Origin: Cheiracanthium punctorium
Lineage: Eukaryota; Arthropoda; Arachnida; Araneae; Cheiracanthiidae
Reading direction: 5' to 3'
DNA: 64,000 nucleotides
Assembly: GCA_038373885.1 (NCBI GenBank)
Contig: JAWZYV010013555.1
Location: 1 to 64,000, forward strand
Below the pieces are notes generated by a model that was not told the DNA's origin, made no database searches, and saw only the letters and a list, made by a program, of their open reading frames with translations. Positions 21,208 through 33,538 of this stretch are shown piece by piece; position 1 is the first letter of the stretch; each line of letters starts with the position of its first letter. The position numbers and the translations under genes are program-made.

Positions 21208-24050
21208 GGTATCCCATTACATCGAAAAACGATTTACGGGATTTATGCCTTAGCCGGGGTGTTGGGGTTCAAAAGAGGGACCGTCTAAAAGATAATTGAC
21301 TTGTCTTTCCTGGTCAGGCGTACCCCTCTTCAAACGAAATAAAAAAGGGAAATCAAGGCTCATAGCAAAAGGACATGATTAAATATGTATTAATTAATGA
21401 GAAATATATCTACAAACCGGCAGTTTTTAATGATCAAATCACCTTAAATAAATTGTTTCACATTCACGCTTTATTCACTTTCACAGTAACCATGACAAGT
21501 TTAAAAAATAAATAAAAAAAAATAATCTTTTAGCTATCTGTTTGGTTTTTCTAATATTACTTTGACTTAGCTGTAAAATTAAATCTGAAAATTATTTTAT
21601 TTTTAGTGATGTGTATCACTTTAAGCGCCTTTTTAAATATCTGATGCATTTTATTTTATTTATTTTAATACATTTTAAATGCTTCCAGATAAGTTATCAT
21701 CATACTTCTTATCCGTTTTTTGCATAACTCCCCTCACACACACGCACAAAAAAACCTAAATAAATAAATAAATTAAAATTAAAAGAGTTCAAAAAAGCCT
21801 ATTTTGAACTATAGTATTGTTATAATTATTTCTATTGATATCAAAATACAACAGAATTTTACAATAGCATTTTAAATAGTATCTTCACACTTACTCTGAG
21901 CCCATATAGGGGCAGGTGGGTGCTTGACGACCCCCCCCCCCCACTTTGCAAATTCAAGAGCCTCGTTAAAAGCAAATCAAAGTAAGTTTTTGTCCACTAT
22001 TTAAAAAAATCAGGGGCGGACCCAAAAAAATTCTGCAGAGAGGAGGGGTCACAATTGTTTTTAGTCTTTTCTCTAATAAATGCATTTCAATTTACAAAAG
22101 AATCTTTTATAGCCTACATTTGATTTGTCATGTGAGTGCACGTACCCCCCCCCATGCCCCTATGAAAATTATAATTCTGTGGAGCAGGGCCCGATCATCA
22201 CGATATTGGGCCCTGGGCAAATACAAATTTTTGGGCCTTTGCATTTACGAGAAATTACATAGTCCGCATTTAAGTTGTTCTGGGCACATATTTATCTGCA
22301 GAAATATATATCAAGTTTAGATACTAAATATATGCATACATTGCAGTAACGAATATTAAATGATTTTGCATACATGGATAAAATTTATTTTCACAAATGA
22401 ATATCTAGACACATACTATAGTACATATACGTACACTTCTATACTAAACTCCTTTAAAATATAAATGAAAAGAATCGAAAAACTTACAGTACGAATCTTA
22501 AAACTGATGAGACTTTCTTATAATAAAATTTGCAAAAAGAGGCTCAAACACTGGCTCACGGATTTTGATCTAATGCTCGTGGGTTTTAGAGGACCCTTAG
22601 TACAGTAAAATGTCAGAGAATCAGCTTACGACTCAAGATAATGACAATCCAAATTTTTATACAAAGTTTTTTATGAATTAATAAATAACAATCTGTGTTG
22701 AAAAGTACAAAAATGTTGGGCCCTTGAAATTGGTGGGCCCAAGGCAAGTGCCCCGGTTGCCCTGCCGATAAACAGGCTCTGCTCTGGAGGGGGGGGGGCA
22801 TTTTTTCCTGGTGCCTTTTTTTCCTACATTCGTATTAGATAATAGTTCATAAAGTAAATACGTAGAGATTTTTTTTAATAAACAAAATTATTTATTTATC
22901 TAAGATGACCTATATATCAATTATTGGGTAAGAAAAATGGATTTCACCAGTAATTGACTCTTATGTTAGTTATTTTAGCCAAGTGCATACAATTGCATAC
23001 AATTTCTAGTAAATGCAGAAAATAGCTATTGAGATGGTTATCTTTAGATAAGTTTTAATATACAGGGTATCCCAAACAGGTCACGCTTTAATTCTTTATA
23101 TAATAGAACCTTTTATCAAATGTTGCTATCTAATAACAATTTAGGCATTTATCTTCATTTTTTGAAACTTTTTTTTTATCACCAGAGGTTGTAGGTATCA
23201 AAATTTGAAATTTTAAACATAGTGCTAAAAATATTGTGATTATCAGAAGCTAGCTTAATGCTGAAATTAGGATAAATTCATTATCAACCTGTTTTTATTT
23301 AAAGCATATATTTTTTTAAATTACTTTAAATTGAATTGTCTCAAATAATTAGATGAAGTTACCTGTCTTAGATTAGTATGTAATGCAGATTTCAAAAAAG
23401 CCTGACTTAGCATTATAGGAGTACAAAAAATGGAAGTAGATTACAGGCAAAATTATTGAAAGCAGCGATATAACTTCTGTCTATTGTTAAATGATTCCAT
23501 GTTAGATTGTAAGTAAGTGCTGAGTGAAATTCTCAGTAGAGAAGGTATTTGTATTCAAACTTAACGTTTTGTTTTAGTGGAAAAGTTTTAATGTCAAGAG
23601 GTCATTCCTCTCCTATAACTAAATTTTGTTTGATTCCTTACAGAATTTAAATATTATGCCTCCAGAAAACTCAAAAGTTTCAAAAAACCTAAAACGGCAA
23701 ATAAACATCTAAAAAATCCAACAGTTTTTTAAAAATTAAATAGCTAGCTAATATATTAACTCCGGACGCCTTATAGGGATTTCTCTTTTTTTTAAATACA
23801 ATTTTGCAAAGTTTTAAAATTTATTCAAACTTAAGATAAAATAAAACCAGGCATTTATTGTTTTAGTTGTTACTGATCATAATGTTACTAAATTTCATTC
23901 TACTCCCTAAAGCTGTTTTTGAGGGATACGAGAACAAACATTTACAGGATTTTTACAAAATCTCAAAATATTTGAAATATTTGAAACAACTTTGGCATCT
24001 ATAGTTCACAGATAAACTTGCCACATAAAATAATCTCAAATTTGGAGGAG
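21208..24050 (+). repeat. Outer long inverted repeat, left arm
   Basis: Reads in inverted orientation against 37640-40285. Anchors: CGTGGTA at the outer edge (21208 and about 40282), GACTTGTCTTTCCTGGTCAG (about 21298), CATGTGAGTGCACGTAC (about 22130), TATCCCAAACAGGTCACGCT (about 23068) and ACTATAG-type words near 24000. The left arm has a 597-bp MITE (22185-22781) that the right arm lacks. Confidence 0.9.
22185..22781. mobile_element. hAT-type MITE in the left outer arm
   Basis: The ends CAGGGCCCGATCATC and GATAAACAGGCTCTG are imperfect inverted repeats. Flanking 8-mers CTGTGGAG (22177-22184) and CTCTGGAG (22782-22789) match at 7 of 8, as expected for a hAT target duplication. The homologous site in the right arm is uninterrupted. 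Confidence 0.8.
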
Positions 24051-24114
24051 TTATGAAGTTTTTTCTCTCTCCTGAAAAATTTCCTTTTTGTGACTGATGT
24101 GGTATCGGCACTCA

Positions 24115-25745
24115 TCGATTCAATTAGTTCTCTCCTCGCCCAATGTGTTTAATAGTAATTGTAAATAAAATAAAATAAATCAATAAATCTTATTTTAAAA
24201 AGGACTAAAATGTACAATAATAATGCATATGTATATATATATATTTTTATGTGAAAAGTCTTGCTTAAGCAGGTATTGCAAAATAAAAATCATCCTAGCT
24301 CACCGAATTTTGGCGGTGGAAGCATTTTTTGATTTTTAAAAAGTAAAATAATGTATAAATTGGTTAAACCTTCAGATGCTCAATTATGATACCTAGGCAG
24401 TTACTGATAACTTAAGTACCATAGCTATTTACCTATATATGAGATCAAAATTTATAATGATTTTTATGTGAAATTAGATCTTATTCACAACGTTTTCTCT
24501 TTACGTTCAAAACACAAATCAAACTTCTTGAAATCATTATAGAGGTTTTTAGAGTAACAATATAAATTTCATAACCAATAATAACAAAGAATTACACTCA
24601 GCAAGTTACGCTGTTTCAACGAAGATTTACACTTTAGGAAGGCCGAATCTTATAGAAGAAAATATGATTTTAATCAAACTTGAATAGTGAATAAATATAT
24701 TTTTCACAGCAATGTGATCGAATTAGCCGAATAGAAATAGCCAGGAAAAAAATTAATCGAATATTCGAACCATTTAATCGATTAATTGACACAGAAATAA
24801 TTATTATTGCATTACAGAAACTTGGTTTCAATACAAATAAGATCCAAATACAAATAAATGTTGATAAAAAAAATGTTGATAAAAATTCAGAATTTTAATC
24901 ATCATTTTAATTCGCATTAAACACAGATTAGGTCTACTGAAAATGATTTATAAATATTAATTTACTGACACCATTTAAATCTTTATCAATTTAATTCATT
25001 TTTTATACTCGCACTTCTATACACTTGGCTTTTAATTAAGTTTTTCAAGGTACTGACCAGAGAGATTGCATTGAGTTTCAATATTTATCTCATAAAGTGC
25101 CCAATTTCTATGAAATTATAGAAACAAATAATATATATCAGAAACATTAACATATGCTTCGAAATTATGAGGTAACTGAAAAATCCGTATCCTTAAACGG
25201 TAAATCCCCCCCCCCCCCAGAAATTGCTTTTTTAGATTATAAAAGGCCGATTTCGTTTGTAATTTCATAAGCGCAGGGTCACACGCAGGATTTTATTTTG
25301 GAAAGAGTAAAACTCAAAAGATATCTATCAAAAAGCATATGTTTGAGATTTTTTCTTGCACGTTATATCTTTTCGTACGGTCAACTGTTTTTAAGACCAA
25401 ATAACAGCTTATAAAGCTTACTTTCATTTGTCCAGGAATGACCATTACTTTTTTTTGTTAACCCCTCAATTCAGGTTCCCCATTCGAAAGATGCGGGGTG
25501 AGGGGTCAATGCTCTTTCGGACTTGTGGGTGAGGAAATCGCTTATTTTGGAGAGTGGGGTTTCTTTTGCATTTCTAACTGACCCCTTAAACGCGACAATT
25601 CCAATTACGGAGAATTTATGCTCTTCTGTCAGCCTTATCTTTCGAGATTGCGGGACACAGCGGAGCCCCCGGGAAGGGAGGGGAAGAGTAGACAATTACA
25701 AGGCGAGCCTGGGTACTGAACGCGTGGAGGTGTTGTGACGTCACA
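24115..25745 (+). repeat. Inner long inverted repeat, left arm (with module A inserted or retained)
   Basis: 24115-25245 pairs with about 27825-28990 in inverted orientation: GTTCTCTCCTCGCCCAAT near 24128, CTAGGCAGTTACTGATAAC near 24392, AGAGAGATTGCATTGAG near 25060, and a C-run before GATTATAAAAGGC near 25240. 25245-25690 is module A and is absent from the right arm. 25690-25745 again resembles 27750-27825 inverted (GTGACGTCAC, CAGTACCCAG-like words). Confidence 0.85.
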
Positions 25746-25964
25746 AGAGAGGATGGACTTTTCTCCGTTAAAAGCATTAGAATCATACGGAAAAGTAGAA
25801 GAAACTAAGATGTTTTGTGCCTTTTTTGGATACTAATGGTAAGTCAGCAATCTCTATTCTTAATACGACATACTTGATAATAGTTATTAAGCTATAGAGT
25901 ACATAAAAATATAAAATTGCCGTATTTTGCGTTAGTTTTATTGATTTCTGTTCTTTTGTTCTAG

Positions 25965-26339
25965 CAATCACTATGCTTCCGTTTGCTGCGTCCCAGGCTG
26001 TAAGTAAAGCTAATTACAAAAGAGGAGAAAATGTAAATGTTTTCACTTTTCCCAAAAAACGAAGAAAAGCGGGCCGAATGGGCTAAAAATATTCCAAGAA
26101 AAAATTGGTCCCCAGGAAAAAATACGTATGTTTGTATTGAGCATTTCCGAGATGAAGATCTTTTAAAAGACGATGCTATTTTAAAATCAGATGGGGCACT
26201 TTTAACTGTAAAAAGAAAGCATTATAAATTAGAACCGAATGCTATCCCGTGCATTTTTTCGAGCTTACCATCCTATATATCCGATATTACCAAAAAACAA
26301 GAAATAACTGATCCTACTAAAAGAAGAGAAAACGTTTAG
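25965..26339 (+). pseudogene. Second THAP-domain fragment, in the loop of the inner inverted repeat
   Basis: A strong acceptor (T-rich tract then CTAG, ending 25964) precedes VCCVPGC, the first zinc cysteines of a THAP finger. NYKRGENVNVF follows in another frame, then from 26037 FPKNEEKRAEWAKNIPRKNW, the CIEHF C-x2-H pair, and NAIPCIF, the AVPxxF-like box at the end of the domain. All four zinc ligands are present, but two small frameshifts (after CCVPGCK and within the A-run after FTFP) and a stop at 26337-26339 break it; an acidic tail can be read on after the stop. A GTAAGT donor at 25839 could pair with the acceptor. THAP is a DNA-binding domain of P-superfamily and Kolobok transposases and of host factors; no catalytic domain is seen nearby. 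Confidence 0.75.
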
Positions 26340-26544
26340 GAAAAAGATATTGAGGAAACCGAAAAAAATAATGCAAAAGAAAATATAAATTCTTTTGAAA
26401 TTAAGAAATGTATCAAGAGTTTCATGGCAATTCTATGTTAAGAAAATTTCATCATTAATTATAAATTAAACGCAGATCCCCTTCCACTGCACATACCAAG
26501 TAGCTTAAGGTTCAATGCGGATCTCATGGTTGATTTATTTATTT

Positions 26545-26551
<7 letters not shown>

Positions 26552-26588
<37 letters not shown>
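26552..26588. repeat. (GA)n microsatellite
   Basis: Uninterrupted GA dinucleotides following an A-run. Confidence 0.95.
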
Positions 26589-26591
<3 letters not shown>

Positions 26592-27164
26592 ATTTGCTGG
26601 ATACTTAGAAAAACAAAAATATAGAAGGTATTTATTAAAGAAATATTTCCAACTAAACGGTTTACCGGAATTTGTTGAAAAATTCTGAAATTAAGTATGA
26701 ACACAGATTTGGAAATTAACTCAAAAAAGAAAATGTATTACTGCAATGCTAACAACAATAACAAAAAAGTATATGTATTACTGCAGTATATTTTACATGA
26801 AAACCCCTGAGAGCATTTAGGCAGTTTTACATATTCAAGAGTTATACTCACTAATTTTTAAAAATATTTAATTATGTATATTTCAAATGTCTCAATGTGA
26901 TATTTGAAAGTCTTATCTAGAAAAAACTAAAGCAAACACTTGTAGTGCTTTCATGAAAAACTTTATAGTATTTGTAAGGTTTGGGTAATAAAAGCTTTTA
27001 CTTTTTATTTTCTTGCTTTTTGTGCTTTAATTGCTTCTAATAAAATTTGACATTAGGAGTCTGTATAACATAATTATATATAGTATGTATTGTACAAGTT
27101 TTTAAAATATTAATTGTGGAAATTTTTGATTATATTCCTCGTGCTACTAGTGTTTATAGACATT

Positions 27165-27762
27165 ATTGATCAGATTTCTTCCATAGAATTCAATACAAAC
27201 TCTTTGAAATCCCATCCTCTCTTGTGACGTCATGAAATGGCTTGAGATGACTATTTATGAATCTGGATATTTTTAACATCAATTCTTTCAAAAAGCTTAT
27301 TAAAACGAAGCAAAACTAAATAATGTATTTCAGTTTTTAAGTAAAATTAATAAAAATTATTATTTTTACTTAAAAATATATTTACTTTTACTTACTTAAA
27401 AATATGACTTTACGCTTATACAACGTATAAATTTAATCCATATACATATTATTTTAGATAAATGATAACATTGAGTAACCATTATATTATTTAGAATGTA
27501 TTTGCTAGCCCGAAATGCAAAACATACTGCATACAATGCTGAAACTGCTTTAAATTCAGTACCAATTTATTTCATTAATTTCTGACAAAAAATATTGTTG
27601 ATTCACTATTATTTAAGAACAAAGTGTTGTAAAACGAAAATGCTATTTCAATGCGTCATAAAAAATTAAGCTACTCGTATTTATTGGCATTATTAATTCC
27701 ATTTCCTCCATTGAACTCAATGCAAACTGTTCCAAATCCCATCCTTTCTTGTGACGTCACGA
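27165..27762 (+). repeat. 75-bp direct repeat pair with CRE-type palindrome
   Basis: 27165-27236 and 27690-27762 share TTCTTCCATAGAATTCAATA-like sequence, AAATCCCATCCT, TCTTGTGACGTCA and ATGAAA/CGAAAA. The inverted form (TGACGTCACAAGAGAGGAT) is at 25735-25755, the opposite edge of the loop. The intervening 450 bp holds no gene. Confidence 0.7.
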
Positions 27763-28990
27763 AAACCAGTACCCAGACCCCCTCTTGCTTTCTCCTCTCT
27801 TTTTCTTCAGTCGCGGCGACCCCGGACACAGCCTTTTATAATCTAAAAAAGCAATTTCCGGGGGGGGGGATTTACTGTTTATGGATACCAATTTTTCAGT
27901 TAGCTCGTAATTTCGAAGCATATGTTAATGTTTCTGATATACATTATTTGTTTCTATAATTTCATAGAAATGTGCACTTTATGAGATAATGTGCACTTTA
28001 TGAGATTCATTGTGCACTTTATGAGATAAATATTGAAACTCAATGCAATCTCTCTGGTCAATACCTTAAAAACTTGGTTAAAAGCCAAGTGTATAGAAGT
28101 GCGATTATAAAAAATGAATTAAAAATTGCTTAATGAATTAAAAAACATTTAAATGGTATCAGTAAATTAATATTTGTAAATCATTTTCAGTAGAACTAAT
28201 CTGTATTTAATGCGAATTAAATTGTTGATTAAAATTCTGAATTTTTATCAACATTTTTTATCAACATTTATTCGTCATTGGATCTTAAAGTTTCTGTAAT
28301 GCAATAACAATTATGTCTGTGTCAATTAATCGATTAAATGGTTCGAATGTTCGATTAATTTTCTTCCTGGCTATTTCTATTCGGCTAATTCGATCACATT
28401 GCTGTTAAAAATATATTTATTCACTATTCAAGTTTGATTAAAATCATATTTTCTTCTATAATATTCGACCTTCCTCGAGTGTAAATCTTGGTTGAAACAG
28501 CGTAACTTCCTGGGTGTAATTCTTTGTTATTATTGGTTATGGAATTTATATTGTAGCTCTAAAAACTTCTATGATGATTTCAAGAAGTTTGATTTCTGTT
28601 TTGAACGTAAAGAGAAAACGTTGTGAATAAGATCTAATTTCACATAAAAATCATTATAAATTTTGATCTCATATATAGGTAAAAGCGATGGTACTAGTTA
28701 TCAGTAACTGCCTAGGTATCATAATTGAACATCTGAAGGTTTAACCAATTTATACATTATTTTACTTTAAAAAAATCAAAAAATACTTCCACCGCTAATG
28801 TTCTGCGAGCTAGGATAGATTTTTTATTTTGCAATACGTGCTTAAGACTTTTCTCATTAAAAAAATAAAATACATGCATATGCATTATTAGTGTACATTT
28901 TGTCCTTTTTAAATAAGATTTATTGATTTATTTAATTTTACTTACAATTACTACTAAACATATTGGGCGAGGAGAGAACTTATTGCTGAT
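27750..28990 (-). repeat. Inner long inverted repeat, right arm
   Basis: Inverted counterpart of 24115-25245. A local difference is a triplication of TGTGCACTTTATGAGA starting at 27971, 27990 and 28011, present once in the left arm. Confidence 0.85.
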
Positions 28991-29318
28991 TTGATTTTGC
29001 AAAATATCAAACGATTTTGCAGTAACGGAAATTGCGTCTTTGATATTAATAATTCTTGAGAAGAGTTCAAATGCAACTTCTTTATAAAACTTGTAACCAT
29101 CTCTAATTACACAATCACAGTGATTTTTAAAAAGTTTATTCTATTAAAAATCCAACATGAATTCATATTCTCTATGGTTCTCTATCCAGTGGAGCAGCTG
29201 AGTATGGCAGGTAGGGCACGTTCCATGCGCAATACTTTAAAGGGGTTACAGATTCCAAGAAAGACACTGACACAATGAATGAAACAATCAACCCATTCAC
29301 TCTTACCTTTACAGGGAT
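28991..29318. other. Unassigned sequence between the inner arm and the hairpin
   Basis: No frame or repeat recognised. Confidence 0.35.
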
Positions 29319-29474
29319 GCGACGACAGTGATTATTTCTTCTGCAATCATCGTTGCTTCCTAGTTTCGGTCTTTGAATGATCCTGTTTAGGCCAGCAACC
29401 CAAATTTGAGTTGCACTGAAAGACCCAAGCCGGGAAGCAACGCTGAGTGCAGAAGAAAAAATCGCTGTCGTCGC
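29319..29474. repeat. Long imperfect hairpin, about 57-bp arms
   Basis: Arm 29319-29375 (GCGACGACAG...GGTCTTTGA) matches the reverse complement of about 29419-29474 (AAAGACCC...CTGTCGTCGC) with roughly ten mismatches and a 43-nt loop. It could be a short foldback transposon or a hairpin RNA precursor. Confidence 0.75.
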
Positions 29475-29884
29475 TTCCTTGAAACGATAAAAATGAACAA
29501 GTTAAACAAAACGCTAAAATATCTATTTTAAATGACTGCTCTTAGAACATGAATCTGTGAGACTTTTATAATTTGAAAATATAATTTGTCATTCGAAAGA
29601 AATGTTTAGAATGACCGTACTAAGTGTTCAGTGTCTTTCTAACTAAGAGAAATAGCGCATAGTGTTGTCTGCCACATGAACGTTACTTTACCTAGGTACG
29701 ACACTGAATCTAAAATTTTTCTGAGTTGTCAGACATGCAGCTGCAACATTTTCAATGTATACTTTTTAACTTTAGTTTATACAAACGGGTAAAAAATCAT
29801 AAGAATTTCATTCACACTAAATATATAAAATGCATAAGGTATTACGAAAAATGATATTTTTGGAGGAAACAAATTATTTTGCAC

Positions 29885-29918
<34 letters not shown>

Positions 29919-30074
29919 TGTCTATGAATTTATTCTTATGTATACTTTGTTATCTTTTATTAAAATAATAAACAATATACCACACAAAAAAGTACAGAAT
30001 GTCTTTATTTTAAAATGCCAAAACAGAAGGATTTGGGGGAAACAGCTTTTCAAGAAATAAAAGCTTTAGTTTAA
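29475..30074. other. AT-rich, with a (GT)n microsatellite at 29896-29921
   Basis: No coding frame supported; the short open stretch across the GT run encodes only low-complexity sequence. Confidence 0.6.
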
Positions 30075-33000
30075 TCTTATAAATAAAAATGAAATTCTGT
30101 TTGTTTGTTTGTGGATTTGAGTTGTATACAAATCCACAAACAAACGATATGTTAAATAATATAGAATAAATCATAGTCCACTTTAAAACTTTGAAAGTCC
30201 ACCCGTTCCCGGAATTTAAGAGATTTTTTATGTTCTCCACGCAAAAAGCTTTCCGTAATTGTAACCCCTGTAGTGAAAAAAGTGTGAAATAAGGATCGTG
30301 GTTGCCATGTGTGGCGATTTTGCCGAATAAGATGTTTTAAATTCTCAAAGTAAAAATAAAAGAATAATAATGATTTTTTTTTGTTAGTTTATATTCGTAA
30401 GGTTATATTTTTTTTTATTATAATATCGTGTGCATGGGAAATCGGAGCAGGAATGAAATCTTTTATACGCAAAACAATAAGAATTGAAGATTTCCGAGGC
30501 TAATATGTTAAAATTTTTTAGTTTGGCGAAAAAATAAAATGGCTCAAATGCCGAGAAAGTGAGTTCTAGCGGTTTGCACAGTTTCCGGCTTGGCGCAATT
30601 TACTGAGAGCTTAAGGAAACGGATTTTTGAAAACAAGTGCAAAGGTTTTATTAGAATACAGCGTTAAATTTTAATGATCCGTGCGAAAATAATGCAGTTA
30701 TTAAGGGATTTCAAGCGATCTATCTTCAACATTCTCGCGATTTTGAGGAGGATTCTAACGCTTGGCGCTATTTATCGTAATTTAATCGTCTGCTATTTGG
30801 GTTATGAATACACCTGCGTATAAGTTTTTGAAATTTTCATTCAGTTGGAATTGTACATTTTTCTGAGCAGCTTTTCTGCATCTAATGTATTACATCCAGA
30901 ATAAAGGATGTTAGAAATATCAATTTTAATTTTGTTTAATCACACTCATGAATAATGATACACTTTCCAACTTAATGAAAGAAGGAACGAAAATAGGGAA
31001 GACCCATGGATTATAACTCTTTTTATATATAGCACTTTAGTGCGTATTTAAAAATCTGAAAGTGTGTCAGATTTTCTATGATTCTAGCGCTTGGCGCAAT
31101 TTAATGAGAGGGTATTTTTAAAAACAAGCGTAGGTTATCTTATAAATAAAAATGAAATTCTGTTTGTCAATTTGTTGATTTGGGTAGTATACAATTCCAC
31201 AAAAATGGTCCTGTCAGCCTGAAATTTTACACAGATATGTAAAATAATATAGAATAAATGATAGTCCACTTTAAAACTTTGAAACTCCACTTAAAAACGT
31301 TTTCCTCCTGAATGGTTCTCTTAATTTCCGTTCCCGGAATTTAAGAGATTTTTTATGTTCTCCACGCAGAAAGCTTTACGTAATATTAACCCCTGTAGTG
31401 AATAAAAGTGTGTGAAATAAGCATCTTGGTTGCCATGTGTGGCGATTTTCCCGAATAAAATGTTTTAAATTCTTAAAGTAAAAATAAAAGAATAATAATG
31501 ATTTTTTTAGGTTATTTTTTTAATTATAATATCGTGTGCGCATAAGAAATGAGAGCAGGAATGAAATGTTTTATACGCAAAACAATGAGGATCGAAGATA
31601 TCCGAGACTAATATGTAATTTTTTTTAGTTTGGCGAAAAATAAAATGGCTGATAGGCCGATTTTTAGAGAGCGAGATCTAGCGGCTTGCACAGTTTTAGG
31701 CTTTTTGGCGCAATTTACTAAGAGCTTAAGGGAATAGCATTTTTGAAAACAAGTGTATAGGTTTTCTTAGAATACAGCATTAAATTTTAACTATCCGTGC
31801 AGAAATAATGCAGTTATTAGGGCATTTCAAGCGATGTAGCTTCAGAATTCTCGCCAATTGAGTACATTGATTTAACTTGGGGGAAATCCGCCAAATTTCA
31901 GAAAATTGAAATCTTCGCATTTAGTACATCGAGGTAACGATGAATAAAGCATGTTATAGTTGATAATTTAAAAAATGCGGCTGTATTAAGGGATTCCACT
32001 TTTCAAATAAATGCCTGGCGGTCGAACCATTTCCCATTTTGATTGCTGCTAAGTCAATGCTTCGAATGATTCCCTGAAAAAAATCTTGCAAAATGGCGTA
32101 TGCTGGCACTTTGGCGAGGCTTAGATTTGAAACTGGATTTTACTTGAGACTGGTATATACGTATAATAAGACTGGTTATAGATAAAAATGAATGTTGGTA
32201 TGTGTGTAGGAGGTTGAAAAACTCCAGCACCGTTTCACCCATCACCATGAAATTTGGTTCACCTAAGTCTTTTATCATGGAGAAGGTTTTTATGCTATCC
32301 GTTTTCCTCTAACTTTTCACTAGGTGGCGCAGCAGAACGTCAAATTCTATTCCGTTTAGCCGTTTGCTATGCGAATATCGTCCAACCAATTTCGATGAAA
32401 TTTGGTACACGCGAATATTAGAACACGGATAATATTTTTCACTATCCATTTGCTGTAACTTACCGCTAAATAGCGCTGCAACGCATCAACTTCTATACCG
32501 TTCGACCGAACGGCATAAAATTTTTTATACTTACACATTTGAAAACGAAGAATATATTCTAACTACGTTACTTTTGATGTTACTCACCACTAGATGGCAC
32601 TGCAATGCATTATTATTTTAACTCGCCACTAGATGACGCTGCAGCAGGCCAAATTTTTGACCATTCAAACGGTGGCTATGAAAATCAGTATACATAGCTA
32701 TTTGAACAATGAGAATATTTTGGCGTTATCCATTTTGCTATAACTCGCCACCTGACGGCGCTGTAGCAAATCATTACTTTAATTAACCACTAGATGGCCC
32801 TGCAGTGTATCACTTCTTGACTGTGCGAATGATCGCTATGAAAATAGGTATACAAAGATATTGTACACGGGGAAGAGTTTGGCACGATCAATTTTCCTAT
32901 AACTTGACACTAGATGTCGCGTCAACACATGAACTTCAAGACTATTCAGCCGATCGTCATGAAAATTCGTATACATCGATATCTGAATGCGAAGAATATT

Positions 33001-33228
33001 TTTGCCGTATCCGTTTTGCTAAAACTCGCCACTAGGTTGTGCTACGCCGCATCGCCTTCTGCACCGTAAAAACGATTGCCTTGAAATTCAGTATGCATGA
33101 TTATTGAACACAATATAACGCGATATCCATTTTGCTATATCTCTTTATTACAATAAATAGTAATCACAACAAATATTAATATCAAAAAGTCCATTCATTC
33201 CCGTGCGAAGAACGGGTACTTCAGCTAG
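30075..33228 (+). mobile_element. Non-autonomous Helitron(s), tandemly reiterated 5' part, one 3' end
   Basis: A 5'-type start TCTTATAAATAAAAATG, preceded by A, occurs at 30075 and again at 31138; a degenerate one (TATAGATAAAAATGAATG) is near 32176. The first two begin a direct repeat of about 0.7 kb (30075-30740 and 31138-31855, for example ATAGTCCACTTTAAAACTTT and GTTGCCATGTGTGGCGATTT). The only 3' end is at 33200-33228: stem CCCGT/ACGGG, 8 nt, then CTAG followed by T. No Rep or helicase frame is present. Helitrons insert between A and T and make no target duplication, which fits. Confidence 0.75.
32318..33042 (+). promoter_or_regulatory. Cluster of eight CTCF-like motifs inside the Helitron repeat
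   Basis: Sequences of the type CCACTAGATGGCGCTGCA recur at about 32318 (CACTAGGTGGCGC), 32463, 32587, 32625, 32746, 32787, 32907 and 33029, spaced from about 35 to 145 bp. Between them are shared blocks (AAAATCGGTATACA-like, ATTTTGGCG, TATCCATTTTGCTATAACT), so this is a degenerate tandem array of a roughly 110-150-bp unit. The motif resembles the core bound by CTCF. Binding is inferred from similarity only. Confidence 0.55.
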
Positions 33229-33538
33229 TAGTATATAAGAATATTCTACGGTGAAATAGAAATCTGTTATCATATTTAGTGGACTTTATACGAAATGAAG
33301 TACCCAAGAATAATCGTGTTACAATATTAATAAATTTTCCCAAAACAAATAAATAAATAATTATTATTTTAATTAACAAAAAATTTATACAATCAGCAAA
33401 TAAATTAGAAAGGTATTCAGGACGCTATCACTGTTGAGCTACATAGGATTTAGAGAAGGGGCCTAATGTATTTCGCAGTACACAAATGATAAAATATTAT
33501 ACTTTTATCCGATATATTTTTTACCCATTTTCTGAGAT

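Noticed and set aside
32054..33035. Small proteins in the CTCF-like array (for example 32054-32278 minus, 32805-33035 plus)
   Set aside because: The frames cover tandem repeat units and differ between units; no domain.
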